37,513 nucleotides of DNA from a virus: positions 1 through 37,513 of IMG/VR virus record IMGVR_UViG_3300023116_000120, one strand, 5' to 3'. A model generated the notes under the pieces. The model made no database searches, was not told the DNA's origin, and was given only the letters and a program-made list of their open reading frames with translations. The first letter of the stretch is position 1, and each line of letters opens with the position of its first letter. Below, piece after piece: positions 26,101-34,621 of this stretch. The translations under genes were made by a program, and so were the position numbers.

Positions 26101-27434
26101 GATTTAGAAGTACATATGATGACGGAATTAATAAAACAACATTTAATCGAACTTTGAATGTGGTAAATCGATATGCAATGCAACTAATTTCTTCAATTAA
26201 TGTAAATGGTAAAGCCGTTTTGTCTGAAGGCGGCGGACTTTCGTTTACCTCTTTGGCAGATGGTGATCCAAATGAAAGATGGATTATTCAACCAAAATGG
26301 GAAACACCAATATTAAACTTTAATGATGTTTTAATAACAACAAATGCAAATTATGACGCTCAAGCCCCGCGTGGAATGTGGCATCAATACGGAAGAATAC
26401 CAGAAGAAAACGAATCAATTTTCATGCAAGTGACAGATATTCCAACTAGTTGGAATGAGAATTTCATTGGAAACTCTGATGTTGCAGCAACTGGTTCACT
26501 TGTAGATGTGTGCGGCTTTGACACATCTCAAGTCAAACTTGGCAAGATTGAAAGTAAAAAGATCATTAAAGAAGCCGTTGTTGCTGTACCTTATATTCAA
26601 AAAGCAAACAGAAAAGAATTTTATTCTATCGGAGAAGATCAAGTTTTCAATGCAAAGAAATTTGTCGAGGTAACAAAAAAAGAACAGATTGGTGCCCCTA
26701 GAGAAGGCGATCAGTTGCCAGAATTCTATCAGTCGAAAACAACAAGTGTCATCATTGATATGGTAAGAAAGATGGATGAGTTTGTTTTTCCTCCAACGAT
26801 GGATTTCGTCCACTTCCCAGAAAAAGTTAAGCCATTTGCAATGTATATCTTTGAATTTTCTCATGAACTAAACCAACAAGACCTCGCAGACATATGGCAG
26901 AATCTTCCTCCAAGATTAGGTGAAAACTTTGAAGAAGCAGAAGCAACCATTTCACACCCGCTATTCTCGGATCACTTTCTTTCCTCGGTGCAAAGAGAGG
27001 AAGGGCAGCAAACACCAACTGGTGGAACAATCGATACAGAGATTCGCTGGATGATTTTCAAGGTTAAACAAAGAGCAGAGACTGACTATTCTTCAAAAGT
27101 TGTATCTGGTGTAAGTAACAAGACGTTAAGAAAAAGAGTATTGTTCCCTAAGTCTCCACAAGAGCGTAAAGAAAACATTGATTCGCTATTGTCTTACAAT
27201 TGGCCTTATGATTATTTCTCTCTTGTTGAGTTAGTTAAGTTAGACGCTGAATTTACATTCAGTAACATCGAACCAGACAATCCAGACTCTGTAAAAAGAA
27301 AAGGTGATCCAAGTAAAGATAAAGCAAAAAAAACAATTCAATCTAGGCTAAAACAACCAACCCCACCAGAGCCAGAGCCTCCAGAAATACAAGAACTACC
27401 AACACTCGCTAACATACCCCAAGCACTAACATAA
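23199..27434 (+). CDS. Large (1411-residue) phage structural protein, unknown fold
   Basis: This is a continuous 1411-residue frame. It is rich in aromatic and Asn residues, with mixed strands and helices and no membrane segment. It has no motif I can assign to an enzyme. The middle has a Gly/Tyr-rich loop (SYIGYNFPYTPPYYYGEAY, residues about 873-891). The last 60 residues are low-complexity and charged, then Pro/Glu-rich (PTPPEPEPPEIQE), resembling a flexible tail. The run FEFSHELNQQDLADIWQNLPP, near residue 1224, looks like a structured conserved segment. By position, between the lectin-domain giant and further structural genes, it is most likely a baseplate wedge or side-plate protein. It begins with TAATG to its neighbour and is followed by a 15-base gap. 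Confidence 0.62.
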   Translation: MAQFVDFVGLNTFIYEANGYTYEIGDLATEEYSANEFISKAGLVGTKIALLYPNTIGSFGFAGSALEYADLENMDPRQTNRFAYEYRDIRNLINSNFPLHLSASIYGLPSSASYFPALMLKRNGPYGHPMFKQIRVHQNPLTRRQIKENIFTIVETPSQEAIRTFGNNKIETIRSRYGNIVGFREAMVTSRYQPLDWLLGFSSDDERIVNAENPSQENIERLILRNSYGNDINFFANAELDNRLGLEIEEDEDYERISNFYLNGGLDADDSPASTFEFLKYRETVFPRETNAFRAISRKRTNYLNNFWRDDRQDRSIITTDTFGSKYVTSTTGSGYRRPSIWPLDADVNFESRDIENISEEFVGFNANSGLGQLSGGAGILQNQYCQITTEPVEDLGSGDVQPEFDNNFRAGPLYSRRHTLTFNENQNNIPSSAIIAFSSSMTGSVVSPDGIFIPETASAGGRIGSSHRAGVGVKGQGQALWEAGTQAGKNPFYSSYDYWWEQLRLKAKDYSVVPEFRISEFIETIEKSGSQTFIDNMFEVTGGSSGEIDLYRPYDQFFGNDSSETKFYETYSTSDFMKHFAKIKKDHDEFVEPSKITLTCKTFKKFLAYDSFYPANRTVDLATQFSRSYADNIEFSSSFGDTTGGNNKRQVGLQAILKPMMAPGILYNSIRSGLACDYPIHDNTLTGEVFITGAASQPLIAYSNDKEFTTRLPFETIYNPEKFLFNKNIACDEPDPNANTDVRASLQGGSDNLYKKMINNFLAETTNFFLEDSQLSFIVSKKQSDPSFGVMEAGKTYAMRIKIGKTYSISRKPFENENGPYLPPNQYIEGDDYARENITMYSRPSAFGPPSPAYGDRHGAEALGAGCSLMGSYIGYNFPYTPPYYYGEAYCDVLFHAENTQKYTLTEILQGSEYYIIRVDPESYASSSLNIRGFNNAAFGPALGLQGTGSTTNNPDYTSTFGLYPDRFRSTYDDGINKTTFNRTLNVVNRYAMQLISSINVNGKAVLSEGGGLSFTSLADGDPNERWIIQPKWETPILNFNDVLITTNANYDAQAPRGMWHQYGRIPEENESIFMQVTDIPTSWNENFIGNSDVAATGSLVDVCGFDTSQVKLGKIESKKIIKEAVVAVPYIQKANRKEFYSIGEDQVFNAKKFVEVTKKEQIGAPREGDQLPEFYQSKTTSVIIDMVRKMDEFVFPPTMDFVHFPEKVKPFAMYIFEFSHELNQQDLADIWQNLPPRLGENFEEAEATISHPLFSDHFLSSVQREEGQQTPTGGTIDTEIRWMIFKVKQRAETDYSSKVVSGVSNKTLRKRVLFPKSPQERKENIDSLLSYNWPYDYFSLVELVKLDAEFTFSNIEPDNPDSVKRKGDPSKDKAKKTIQSRLKQPTPPEPEPPEIQELPTLANIPQALT

Positions 27435-27449
27435 AGAGCAAGATAAGAC

Positions 27450-28427
27450 ATGACATTTTTTGATAAAAAAGAAGAAGTAATTTCAATCGAGTTGACTCCA
27501 TATGGCCGTCACTTGCTTTCGCTTGGAAAATTAAGACCTTCATACTATGCTTTTTTTGATGACGATGTAATTTATAATGTCGAAGCCGCCGGCTTAACGG
27601 AGACCAGCGCCGACATTAAAACAAGAATCCTTGAAGAAACACCGTACATGAAGCCGACTTGCCTTTTCAGAAATGTAAATGACACAGCCGGACGAACAGA
27701 AAACTACTTATCGACCGAGGAGATTAGATATCCCTCTGCCGACAATAAGATATACTTTCTTCAAAACCCTCTTGGGACTTGTGACCATACTGCAACAGAG
27801 TCACCCGCTCTTAAAGCAACATTTATTCTTAATTCTAGTTCAGCCGGAAGCAAGTTCCAAATTAATTCAACATTCCCAGATCAACAAATACCGCAGGTCG
27901 ATATCGATTATGACTACACTGTCGAGGTGAAGAACACAAATAAAGAAGCCAATCGCGATTTTGTAACCAATGCACCTCCTGAATTTCGTTCAAAGATATT
28001 CGATGATGGAACATATTACGACATCCAAGATGACAATATGATCTTACAATTGCTGGAGGAAAATGGCTTTGCTTTGACTGATTCATTTGAGATCGAGGTA
28101 TTCAAATTAGATGATACCGACTCTGAAAAGATGCAGCAATTAAAGTTTTCTCCGAGAGTCAGCAAGATTAAGGATGATTACATTTTGGACGAGGTGTTAG
28201 AAGATCCTTCTCTTACTATTAATGAAGATTATGTTGAATATTATTTCAATATTTTTGTTGACAACGAGATTTCAATTAACGATTTATGTAAAGGAATCAA
28301 GAATCTTCAATCGCAAAATATCTTTATCGACCTCGAAGTCAACTGCCCGGACGTGCTAGAAACTGGTGACGTAAATATTTATAGAACAAGAATAACTAAA
28401 GACGATCTGGAGATTTGTGATGATTGA
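27450..28427 (+). CDS. Structural protein with 'FDKKEEV...GR.LL' N-terminal domain
   Basis: This is a 325-residue protein. The N-terminus MTFFDKKEEVISIELTPYGR and its continuation HLLSLGKLRPSYYAFFDDDVIY form a compact domain I associate with tail/baseplate proteins of large myoviruses. The gene at 33656 opens with a related domain (F-L-D-N-S-G-D-I-I, then LT..GR.LL..G, then a DDEIDY motif), so the two are probably paralogues at their N-termini. The rest is mixed alpha/beta and acidic, with no catalytic residues seen. A weak AAGAGCAAGATAAG precedes the ATG. The C-terminus overlaps the next gene by a few bases. Its exact role in the virion is not known to me. Confidence 0.62.
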   Translation: MTFFDKKEEVISIELTPYGRHLLSLGKLRPSYYAFFDDDVIYNVEAAGLTETSADIKTRILEETPYMKPTCLFRNVNDTAGRTENYLSTEEIRYPSADNKIYFLQNPLGTCDHTATESPALKATFILNSSSAGSKFQINSTFPDQQIPQVDIDYDYTVEVKNTNKEANRDFVTNAPPEFRSKIFDDGTYYDIQDDNMILQLLEENGFALTDSFEIEVFKLDDTDSEKMQQLKFSPRVSKIKDDYILDEVLEDPSLTINEDYVEYYFNIFVDNEISINDLCKGIKNLQSQNIFIDLEVNCPDVLETGDVNIYRTRITKDDLEICDD

Positions 28428-31400
28428 TAGAATTGTAGGAAACGGCAACTTGCCAAATGTCTATATATCTCAGATTGAGGTAAAAGATTCTAATCGCATC
28501 GCTGGTCTTGAGAAGATGATAAAAATATCTTTGACCTTGGTCGTTAAAGATAAGAAGATCAATGGAAACTTTCAATGGTCGCAGAACGGCTTCATGACCG
28601 ACTTCCTTTTGATTAACCTCCTTCAATCAACAAATCAGAACTTCTCAAATCAAATAACAAACGGCGACTTTACAATTCTCAAGTCAGATTATAAAAACTC
28701 GACCTTCTTCAACGAAACGCAAGTAAAAAGAATGTCAAAGAAATTAAAACAATACACTGACTCTAAAACACAATTCTTGGGCTTGGACTCAAACGGAAAT
28801 GAAATTTATGATTTTTATTATGATTTTGAAATTGATATTAAACAAAGCGCAGCGACAAACTTAACTTACTTTGCCAACATCAGCATTGATTCTGCTGATC
28901 TTGCAGTTCAGTACAGCGCTGATTTCTCTTCAAACATAATGTCCCTATATCAAGGCCCAGTGACATCCGAGATTGTATTTGCCGGAGGTCAACTTCAAAC
29001 ATCAACAAATAAATTTGTTTATTCCGATGGCATGCAATATGGTGGAGCGGTTCACGAACATGAAGGCCAATACATGGAAGGCCCCTTCCACACAAACAGA
29101 AGACATAGAAATCTCACCGTATCGCAGATTCCAAACTTAAAGATTAAAGACCTTAGAGGTGTGAATCAACAACCAAAACTGTTGAACGCTCAAAAACAAA
29201 TTAACAACTTCTTTGGGGATCCGTATACAACAAACGACGAAGACGGAAGAATAAAGAAAATGTTTTTTGTTGATTTCAACTCAATATTTCGACAAAAGAC
29301 CAAATATGGTGAAATGCTACACCAGATAGACCAAAATGTCTATGACGAGGCACTGTCTAACTTTAAAATCAAGAAACTTTCTATATATCGCGATCAAGTG
29401 ATTGTGACGGAGAATAATTCAAACTACGCTAAAAAGAAAGAAATCATCACGCCGGTACAAGGTTCAAGAAAGATTCTAAATATCACGAAGGATATAACAG
29501 CATACAATTTGTCTTCCTCGTACAACATCATGTCCTCGATTGAAGAGGTCAACATGGGCTCATCAAAAGTTAGATACTTTAACGTTGTTGATGAAGATGC
29601 AAAAGACAGATATTCTGGAAACTACGCTTACACAATGGAACTAAAGATTATTGACAGTTCGATTGATTATTTAAAATCTAAATTTACAAAATATAAAGCA
29701 GACATCAAAGCGTTGGAGAGTTATTATCTGAGAGCAAACAAGAGAAAGTATTATAACTCTTTCAAGAAACAATTTACAAATCAGTTTATAAGTGATGAAA
29801 ACTCTCTCTACAACCTAGGTGCGCCCGCTAGTTTTACCACAGTGCCGTGGATTATATCGGTTGAGAATTACTCAGAACTTAATAAATTTTTAAACTTTTC
29901 AACCGAGGATGAAGACAGCGCAATTAAAAACAATATCTTCAACTCAATTAACCCAAAGACTGGAAACACAAATGGTATTCTAAACTTTATTCAGATGTAT
30001 AAGGATGCGGTACTAGCCTTTACCACAAAGTTCGGCCTTAACAGCATGATCCAAGGCAGCGGATTTAACGTCTCTCCTTCATCGAGGCCACCTGTGCTAA
30101 AGAACTTGATAGAAATATCTTATACAGATCAAGATTATACAGACTTTGCAATTACCAGATCTGGTTATCGCATCATGCCCAAACAGCCAACTGAAACAGT
30201 GACACTAGGTGCATTGCCATATGAGAGCCCAGTTACTAACGCTGTAGAGGAAAAGCCTGTCTTCACACAAGAAAGGGTGCCTTTATCCCAATTTAATTCT
30301 AGAGTTGAGGACGAGAAAAAAAGATTCTTCCGCAATAATCCAACACTGACCCGAGGAGAGAAAAAGAATCTTAAAAAGAAAAACCTTGATTCTTTTACAA
30401 ATATTGATAAGAAAGCGCCAAAATATTTGACACCAATCGCTATGTCGGACAAGGGAAGCAAAGTGGATCTATCTGCTCCAAGCCGAACCAATAGCAAAAA
30501 GTTAAACGACAAAATAAAAGATATTAGTAAAAGAAAAGATAAAACAAAATATAAAAGAAAGTTTAAGAAAAGATCCAACAGATTACTTAAAAACAAAACT
30601 AATGTTCGAGGCGGCAAGAGACCCGAGAAGAGTAGAGAATTATCTAAACAAATAAAGTTTATGAAGCCTCCTACTATTAAGCAATTTGATCTAAAGAGAA
30701 AATTGAATTATGATGCTGCCGATTATCTTGGGAAAGAAACCAAAATTAACTCAACAACTGAAAAGTTTCAACTGCAAGAACTCGACAGAAAAGAAAAGTT
30801 TCGAACAGACGATAAAATAAAATCTGCGATATTGAAAAGAAAAAAGAAAAAAACAAGAAATAAATTTGATATGGAATCAAAAAATAATGTTATTGATAAT
30901 ATTATTAGCGATGACAACGTTGACACGGATATGGCTTTAGAGAATATGCCTCTTCAATTAAAAGCGCTCATTGCTTCTAGAAATGAATCATCCAAGTCTA
31001 ATCTCTTATCTTCACAATCGGACGTTCTTGTTTCAGAAGAAACGGAAAATGAAATGCTAATTACTCATTTCAATATACAAAGATTAGAATATTTGCATGG
31101 CTTTATGGAAGACGAAAACGGCGACCCAATTATCACGGCACCAATTTGGCACGAAGTAGATGCAGATTCTCTTAATACAATTCAAACTCCATCGTTTATT
31201 ATGAGAACAGTAAATCATGTTGATGAATCTTTATTAGTAGACATCCCCGATGAAATAGACTTGCCAATCTTTGACTCATTTATGATTATGAGCAATGACA
31301 CAAACTTTGTCGAAACAACACAACGTATAAATATTAGCCCCTTGTTCTATAATTATAATAATAATTCTGACGTTGTTTATGATTTTTGTACCTCAAACAT

Positions 31401-31539
31401 TGTAAAACAATCAGAAAAGCAAAATGGACTGTTTACAAACCAACGACAAGTTGCTGCAAACGTTACATCACAGGTCCAAGATGGAAATCAAACAATTACA
31501 ACTGGCCGCTCTGGAGCGCCTAGTGGAGGCTCGTACTAG
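28420..31539 (+). CDS. Large structural protein with highly basic internal linker
   Basis: I chose the ATG at 28420 (1039 residues); a GTG lies one codon upstream, but GGAG at 28409-28412 is 7 bases from the ATG and only 4 from the GTG. The N-terminal half is strand-rich and structural (VYISQIEVKDSNRIAGLEKM, IKISLTLVVKD). Residues about 630-820 are extremely rich in Lys/Arg with little hydrophobic content (KRKDKTKYKRKFKKRSNRLL), and then a folded C-terminal domain resumes (LITHFNIQRLEYLHGFMEDE). A basic stretch of this length could bind nucleic acid, anionic polysaccharide or the acidic parts of neighbouring proteins; nothing decides between these. The gene ends TAGTG, sharing a base with the next GTG start. 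I do not recognise a family. Confidence 0.62.
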   Translation: MIDRIVGNGNLPNVYISQIEVKDSNRIAGLEKMIKISLTLVVKDKKINGNFQWSQNGFMTDFLLINLLQSTNQNFSNQITNGDFTILKSDYKNSTFFNETQVKRMSKKLKQYTDSKTQFLGLDSNGNEIYDFYYDFEIDIKQSAATNLTYFANISIDSADLAVQYSADFSSNIMSLYQGPVTSEIVFAGGQLQTSTNKFVYSDGMQYGGAVHEHEGQYMEGPFHTNRRHRNLTVSQIPNLKIKDLRGVNQQPKLLNAQKQINNFFGDPYTTNDEDGRIKKMFFVDFNSIFRQKTKYGEMLHQIDQNVYDEALSNFKIKKLSIYRDQVIVTENNSNYAKKKEIITPVQGSRKILNITKDITAYNLSSSYNIMSSIEEVNMGSSKVRYFNVVDEDAKDRYSGNYAYTMELKIIDSSIDYLKSKFTKYKADIKALESYYLRANKRKYYNSFKKQFTNQFISDENSLYNLGAPASFTTVPWIISVENYSELNKFLNFSTEDEDSAIKNNIFNSINPKTGNTNGILNFIQMYKDAVLAFTTKFGLNSMIQGSGFNVSPSSRPPVLKNLIEISYTDQDYTDFAITRSGYRIMPKQPTETVTLGALPYESPVTNAVEEKPVFTQERVPLSQFNSRVEDEKKRFFRNNPTLTRGEKKNLKKKNLDSFTNIDKKAPKYLTPIAMSDKGSKVDLSAPSRTNSKKLNDKIKDISKRKDKTKYKRKFKKRSNRLLKNKTNVRGGKRPEKSRELSKQIKFMKPPTIKQFDLKRKLNYDAADYLGKETKINSTTEKFQLQELDRKEKFRTDDKIKSAILKRKKKKTRNKFDMESKNNVIDNIISDDNVDTDMALENMPLQLKALIASRNESSKSNLLSSQSDVLVSEETENEMLITHFNIQRLEYLHGFMEDENGDPIITAPIWHEVDADSLNTIQTPSFIMRTVNHVDESLLVDIPDEIDLPIFDSFMIMSNDTNFVETTQRINISPLFYNYNNNSDVVYDFCTSNIVKQSEKQNGLFTNQRQVAANVTSQVQDGNQTITTGRSGAPSGGSY

Positions 31540-33623
31540 TGTCTACATTTACTAAAATCATTGTTAAAGATACGAATTACTTTGATAGAATACAGGCAAA
31601 CACAAATCCAACAATCACTGTTGAGAATACGGCCAACCTTACAACAACTTTCAATAATCAATTGAGAGAGAAAAAAATAAATGTTGAGTTTGTGTCCTCG
31701 GAGTTTGATCAGAATCAAGCCAACCTTACTTTGAATGAAAAAATAAAGATTACCGCAATCCCTTCTGCTTATGGATCTTTCGATGCCTTTAGATCCGAGA
31801 TCCAGCAGTCTCTTAATTTAAATTATCTCAATCATTTAACGAGCATCCAAACGCAACAAAGAACACAGACAAACGATAATGCTGACTTTACAATCTCGTA
31901 TGTATCAAGCTATAATTATTATGCTCAAGGATATGAGAACTTTATATCAAATATAGATGAAAAGTTAATAGGCAATTACTATGTTGAGAAAAATAGAGTT
32001 GATGTCTCAAAAATATACAACTTCACTGCTCCAAACAAAGACTTTTTCAAAGCAATTGGATCAACACAGCAAGTAGAGACAAGCGACGAATCATTGCAGA
32101 CATTTAGAAATTGTATTTTAAACAATATTAGTTCTGTTATGAGTGAGGTTCAAAAATATCCGTTTTATTTTAATTTCAAATTTGAGACACATGGCAATGA
32201 CAACTTGACAGATTTCATGAATTCAACAGGAATGGTTTATGACTTGATGGACTTTTATGTCAATTCACAACCAGCAGCGTCAACAAGTTTTGATTTATTG
32301 TTTACCGGTGACTCGGCTAATGTGCGAGAAAACGTTACTACAAGAATCTTTCCGTTCTCTACGTGGCTAAATGATACAAACTATAATTTGTCAAATTTGA
32401 ATCAAATCAAATTAATTGGAGCTTCTTATCGCCCGATTGGAAACATAGAAGGCAAGTTTCAAAAACTGACCCTAAGCGGAATCTTTAGAAACAAAGTTAA
32501 ACAAAATCTGAGAACAATTGAAAAAGTTTTTAATAATGAAGAATGCTCTAATCAAGTTCTTTTTTATAAAGTCGAAAAGTATATCAACAATTTTCTCGGA
32601 GTCCCGACACAAACATTCTGGTTTATGAACAAGCAAGACGCAGTAGATTATTATGATACACAAGTAAAGTATGGGACTCCATATGCATACAGACTTGTGG
32701 CATATACACTAGTTGTGGGAAACAGCTATCAATATACAAATCCTGAATTTCTTGACAATGATGGTGAATACACTGTGATGCTTGATGTTATTAATGCTCC
32801 AAGCGCTCAAGTCGTTGAGATTCCCTTGATTGAGTTTTCATTAGCGTCAATACAAAATCCACCGCTCAAACCACAAGTTTCTTTCAGCACAAAAATGAGT
32901 TCTGACAACAATATTAAGATCACACTGGGAGATAATGTCGGAGATGGTCTGGATGATTTTGTTGTGATATCCGATGCTGATAGAGTACAAGAACGCCTTA
33001 TGGGTATTGTTGCCAATAATTATAACGGCAATAATCAGAAAAGATATTTCAATAGTGATGGCAATCCTGTCTACTATGAGATCTACAGGCTTAATATGCC
33101 ACCAAAGAGTTATCAAGACTTTGTTGGATTTAAGATAGCAGATGCAAAGCAATTCTTTTCAGATAGCAAGAAAACTTCTTCTGATGTTTCAATAAACGAT
33201 TATATTTTATCAAACACAGACTATTATTATATGATAAGGTCCGCCAATATTCATGGTCATGTTGGAAATCCGAGCAAGGTCTATAAAGTGTCGTTGGTGC
33301 AGGACGCAGATGATTCAAAAATCAATGTTGAAATCTATGATTTTCCAAAACCAAAACTTTTTGACAACAACAAAAAATTTAATTCTTTGCTCCAAGTCAG
33401 GCCAGCACTAGGTCAAGTAGTTTTTGATAATGATCAGCCGGCTTTGTTTAATGAAACTTCGGCAAAAAACAAACTAAATAATATTAGGCTTGGTGATTTA
33501 CCCGAACAAATATGGGGCAATACCTTCAAAATAAGATGCACTAGTTCGACAACCGGTAAAAAAATAGATTTCAACGTTACATTCAACATTAAAACGATAA
33601 ATTCGGAAGAGAATTTTGATTAG
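31539..33623 (+). CDS. Structural protein with FN3-like segments
   Basis: This 694-residue protein starts with GTG at 31539, whose first base is the last of the preceding TAG. The N-terminal half is Asn/Tyr/Phe-rich. Two segments resemble fibronectin type III strands: YGTPYAYRLVAYTLVVGNSY (about residues 378-397) and DYYYMIRSANIHGHVGNPSK (about 562-581); both have the Y-x-Y-x-V/I-x-A core typical of FN3 F-G strands. FN3-like domains are common in tail fibres and baseplates and usually serve as spacers or glycan-contact modules. There is no catalytic motif. It is followed by a 32-base gap with a possible regulatory motif, so it may end one transcription or translation unit. Confidence 0.6.
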   Translation: MSTFTKIIVKDTNYFDRIQANTNPTITVENTANLTTTFNNQLREKKINVEFVSSEFDQNQANLTLNEKIKITAIPSAYGSFDAFRSEIQQSLNLNYLNHLTSIQTQQRTQTNDNADFTISYVSSYNYYAQGYENFISNIDEKLIGNYYVEKNRVDVSKIYNFTAPNKDFFKAIGSTQQVETSDESLQTFRNCILNNISSVMSEVQKYPFYFNFKFETHGNDNLTDFMNSTGMVYDLMDFYVNSQPAASTSFDLLFTGDSANVRENVTTRIFPFSTWLNDTNYNLSNLNQIKLIGASYRPIGNIEGKFQKLTLSGIFRNKVKQNLRTIEKVFNNEECSNQVLFYKVEKYINNFLGVPTQTFWFMNKQDAVDYYDTQVKYGTPYAYRLVAYTLVVGNSYQYTNPEFLDNDGEYTVMLDVINAPSAQVVEIPLIEFSLASIQNPPLKPQVSFSTKMSSDNNIKITLGDNVGDGLDDFVVISDADRVQERLMGIVANNYNGNNQKRYFNSDGNPVYYEIYRLNMPPKSYQDFVGFKIADAKQFFSDSKKTSSDVSINDYILSNTDYYYMIRSANIHGHVGNPSKVYKVSLVQDADDSKINVEIYDFPKPKLFDNNKKFNSLLQVRPALGQVVFDNDQPALFNETSAKNKLNNIRLGDLPEQIWGNTFKIRCTSSTTGKKIDFNVTFNIKTINSEENFD

Positions 33624-33655
33624 AACTAATTAATATAACAATTTGAGGATTAAAT
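33624..33655 (+). promoter_or_regulatory. Intergenic gap with AACTAATTA motif and ribosome site
   Basis: The 32-base gap begins with AACTAATTA (33624-33632), followed by ATATAACA, and contains GAGGA at 33645-33649, six bases before the ATG at 33656. The ribosome site is good. The motif is the third copy among the widest gaps and may mark a late promoter; not proven. Confidence 0.42.
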
Positions 33656-34612
33656 ATGGGATTTTTAGATAACAGTGGCGATATCATTCTTGATGTTGTG
33701 CTTACTGATTTGGGCAGACAATTGCTCGCTAAAGGCGATGGGTCATTCAATGTAACCAAGTTTGCATTGTCAGATGACGAAATCGATTATAGTTTGTATA
33801 ACAAGAATCATCCAAGCGGTAGTTCATACTACGATCTAGAGGTTCTGCAAACCCCTGTGTTCGAAGCATTTACTGACAATGCTGCATCGATGAAAAACAA
33901 ACTTCTGACATTTGAAAATCAGAACCTTTTGTTCCTGCCTGTTCTCAAGCTAAATCAATCGTTTCCGGGCACCTCTTTGCATGTTGATGGCGCATTTGTT
34001 GTTGCGGTCGACAGAAATACAGAAGACAACACTTCCACAACTAGCCCCGCAACTTCAATTGGTACGACGTCAGAGGGCAAGGTTGTTGCTGGTGTGATCT
34101 TTGGTGAGTCTCTAGGGGCAGGTGCTCAAGCACAGAACTTCATCAGAGTTGACCAAGGACTTGATACAACACAAGTATCAGCAAAGAAGGCTCTGGATCC
34201 TGATCTCGTTGAGACTGAATACATGATTCAAATCGACAACCGCTTGGGTTCGATTGTAAGTTTTGACGGTGCAAACCGTGCAGTGCCTGATTATATTGAC
34301 GATGACAACATCGCATATTATACATTCTCTCTCGGTACAGATCAACAATACGTTCAGAATAACACAGTCACCGAGGACACAAATACAGAAACAATCTTGG
34401 GCCCACGAGGAACATTCTTCAGGTTCTCGGTTGCTTCTTCACTAGAGTTGAACACAAGCACATACTTGTTCACCCAACTTGGTTCTACAACCACGATGGA
34501 CAACGCAGCGGGCAGTCCCTCAACTGTAAAACTTATTGACACAATTGTCAAAGTAACCGGAATGACCACAGGATACAGCGTTGATATTCCTGTACGATTT
34601 GTAAAACTATAG
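33656..34612 (+). CDS. Structural protein, paralogous N-terminus to the gene at 27450
   Basis: This 318-residue protein starts MGFLDNSGDIILDVVLTDLG and continues RQLLAKGDGSFNVTKFALSDDEIDYSLYN. Aligned by eye with the protein at 27450, both show F-[FL]-D, then LT..GR.LL..G, then a 'DD.I.Y' box near residue 43. The Gly-rich opening with GDGSF is a motif I associate with structural proteins of marine myoviruses. The rest is strand-rich, with Thr/Ser runs (TSPATSIGTTSEGK) and no active-site motif. Translation should be efficient given GAGGA upstream. The role is probably a baseplate or tail surface component; assignment is limited to 'structural'. Confidence 0.65.
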   Translation: MGFLDNSGDIILDVVLTDLGRQLLAKGDGSFNVTKFALSDDEIDYSLYNKNHPSGSSYYDLEVLQTPVFEAFTDNAASMKNKLLTFENQNLLFLPVLKLNQSFPGTSLHVDGAFVVAVDRNTEDNTSTTSPATSIGTTSEGKVVAGVIFGESLGAGAQAQNFIRVDQGLDTTQVSAKKALDPDLVETEYMIQIDNRLGSIVSFDGANRAVPDYIDDDNIAYYTFSLGTDQQYVQNNTVTEDTNTETILGPRGTFFRFSVASSLELNTSTYLFTQLGSTTTMDNAAGSPSTVKLIDTIVKVTGMTTGYSVDIPVRFVKL

Positions 34613-34621
34613 GATTAGAAA

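Noticed and set aside
30165-30617. Minus-strand frame of 150 residues with hydrophobic stretches
   Set aside because: The hydrophobic look (LLFLSNLLDLFLNFLLYF) is the complement of the Lys/Arg-rich AAA/AGA codons on the + strand, not a membrane protein gene.
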